Source: Ruminococcus sp.
Lineage (GTDB): Bacteria; Bacillota; Clostridia; Oscillospirales; Ruminococcaceae
Direction: 5' to 3'
Assembly (NCBI RefSeq): GCF_019423705.1
Contig: NZ_JAHZAX010000009.1
Span: forward strand, 1 to 64,000
Length of the DNA stretch: 64,000 nt
Below the pieces are notes generated by a model, which was not told where the DNA came from, did not search any database, and saw nothing but the letters and a program-made list of their open reading frames with translations. Each line of letters begins with the position of its first letter. The first letter of the stretch is position 1. A program made the position numbers and the translations under genes. This document shows positions 63,646 through 64,000 of the stretch, piece by piece.

Positions 63646-64000
63646 CGTTGAGCTCCTTAGCTATGCTTTCGATATCGAGATCGCCCATAAATACCTTATC
63701 GTCCTTGCCGAGTGCGTCAGGAATAATGGAGAATGTATTAGAAATACCGTCCTGAGCATGTCTGAATGGGAGCTTAGCAACAGAAGAAAGTGAAGAGGAA
63801 GCGCCGTGTGTATCTCTGCCGTGCATTGGGTTAGCACCAGGAGCCAGAGGCACGCCGATCTTTCTGCCGTCAGGTGTAGAACCTGTCTTCTTGCCGTATA
63901 CAACGTTTGAAGTAATTGTAAGGATAGACATTGTAGGAACACCGTCTCTGTAAGTGTGGTGCTTTCTGATCTTATCCATAAATGTTCTTACGAGGTCAAC
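63635..64000 (-). CDS. pflB: Pyruvate formate-lyase core, partial; lacks glycyl-radical domain
   Basis: The last 121 codons of a frame entering from the right edge: VDLVRTFMDKIRKHHTYRDG in pieces, PTMSILTITSNVVYGKKTG, STPDGRKIGVPLAPGANPMH and SVAKLPFRHAQDGISNTFSI match PflB. It ends with PDALGKDDKVFMGDLDIES and a stop, about 60-70 residues before a normal PFL would, exactly ahead of the radical loop. The enzyme makes acetyl-CoA and formate from pyruvate. The missing part is the separate gene at 63086. The active-site Cys pair is outside the window. Confidence 0.92.
   Translation of the reverse strand, partial: VDLVRTFMDKIRKHHTYRDGVPTMSILTITSNVVYGKKTGSTPDGRKIGVPLAPGANPMHGRDTHGASSSLSSVAKLPFRHAQDGISNTFSIIPDALGKDDKVFMGDLDIESIAKELNDGV

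Overview
The window looks like one contig piece from an anaerobic, spore-forming, low- to mid-GC Clostridia bacterium, most likely a Ruminococcus-like member of the Oscillospiraceae/Ruminococcaceae. This is an inference. It rests on spore genes (a CotJC fragment, SpoVAD, SpoVAE), formate fermentation genes (pyruvate formate-lyase and its activase), the DapL route to diaminopimelate, a GGGtGRT protein paired with an IscU-like scaffold, and Gram-positive sortase-assembled pili. No rRNA or tRNA gene was found to fix the taxon.

Positions 1 to about 26,770 are most of a siphovirus-type prophage whose left end lies outside the window. On the minus strand, read right to left, it carries an early replication/recombination block (DNA methylase, YqaJ-type exonuclease, DUF1351, RecT, SSB, DUF4373 replication protein, RusA), a late-regulator-like protein, an untranslated leader with a terminator, then the packaging, head and tail genes (TerS-TerL fusion, portal, minor capsid, scaffold, major capsid, connectors, major tail protein, chaperones, tape measure). 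The lysogeny control region lies at 21.4-24.6 kb: a Cro-like and a LexA-type CI repressor face away from each other across a set of 15-bp palindromic operators. Next to them is a group of small plus-strand genes with their own consensus promoters, which look like lysogenic accessory genes. A TM2 protein and a large serine integrase follow. The integrase abuts the 3' three-quarters of cotJC, so the phage has inserted into a spore-coat gene.

From 27.3 to 32.4 kb there are ordinary chromosomal genes: TVP38/DedA protein, CmpB-like membrane protein, GH113-type hydrolase, RlmA and adenosylhomocysteinase. From 43.5 down to 32.5 kb a minus-strand pilus operon encodes a coiled-coil protein, a signal peptidase I, a 1,952-residue LPxTG adhesin, the major pilin, a class C sortase, a minor pilin and a second sortase. 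It starts from a consensus promoter with a palindrome in its leader. Next come the GGGtGRT/IscU-like pair, phosphoglucomutase, an AraC regulator, spoVAD-spoVAE, a DUF975/CmpB membrane pair and a lone MazF.

From 53.7 to 60.9 kb lie dapL, a single ORF that joins complete carbamoyl-phosphate synthase large subunit (CarB) to complete diaminopimelate epimerase (DapF), and carA. CarA and carB are separated by a 583-bp repeat-bounded element carrying a frameshifted four-helix-bundle gene. The right end holds a DUF2798 membrane protein, pflA, and a pyruvate formate-lyase that is split: the core ends early and the glycyl-radical domain is a separate 83-residue gene. Several short repeat families lie in the intergenic spaces from 45 to 63 kb; one family overlaps the stop codons of three genes.

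Main points to check: the CarB-DapF fusion, the split PFL, the prophage in cotJC, the stop-codon-associated repeats, and the GGGtGRT operon with its palindromic promoter.
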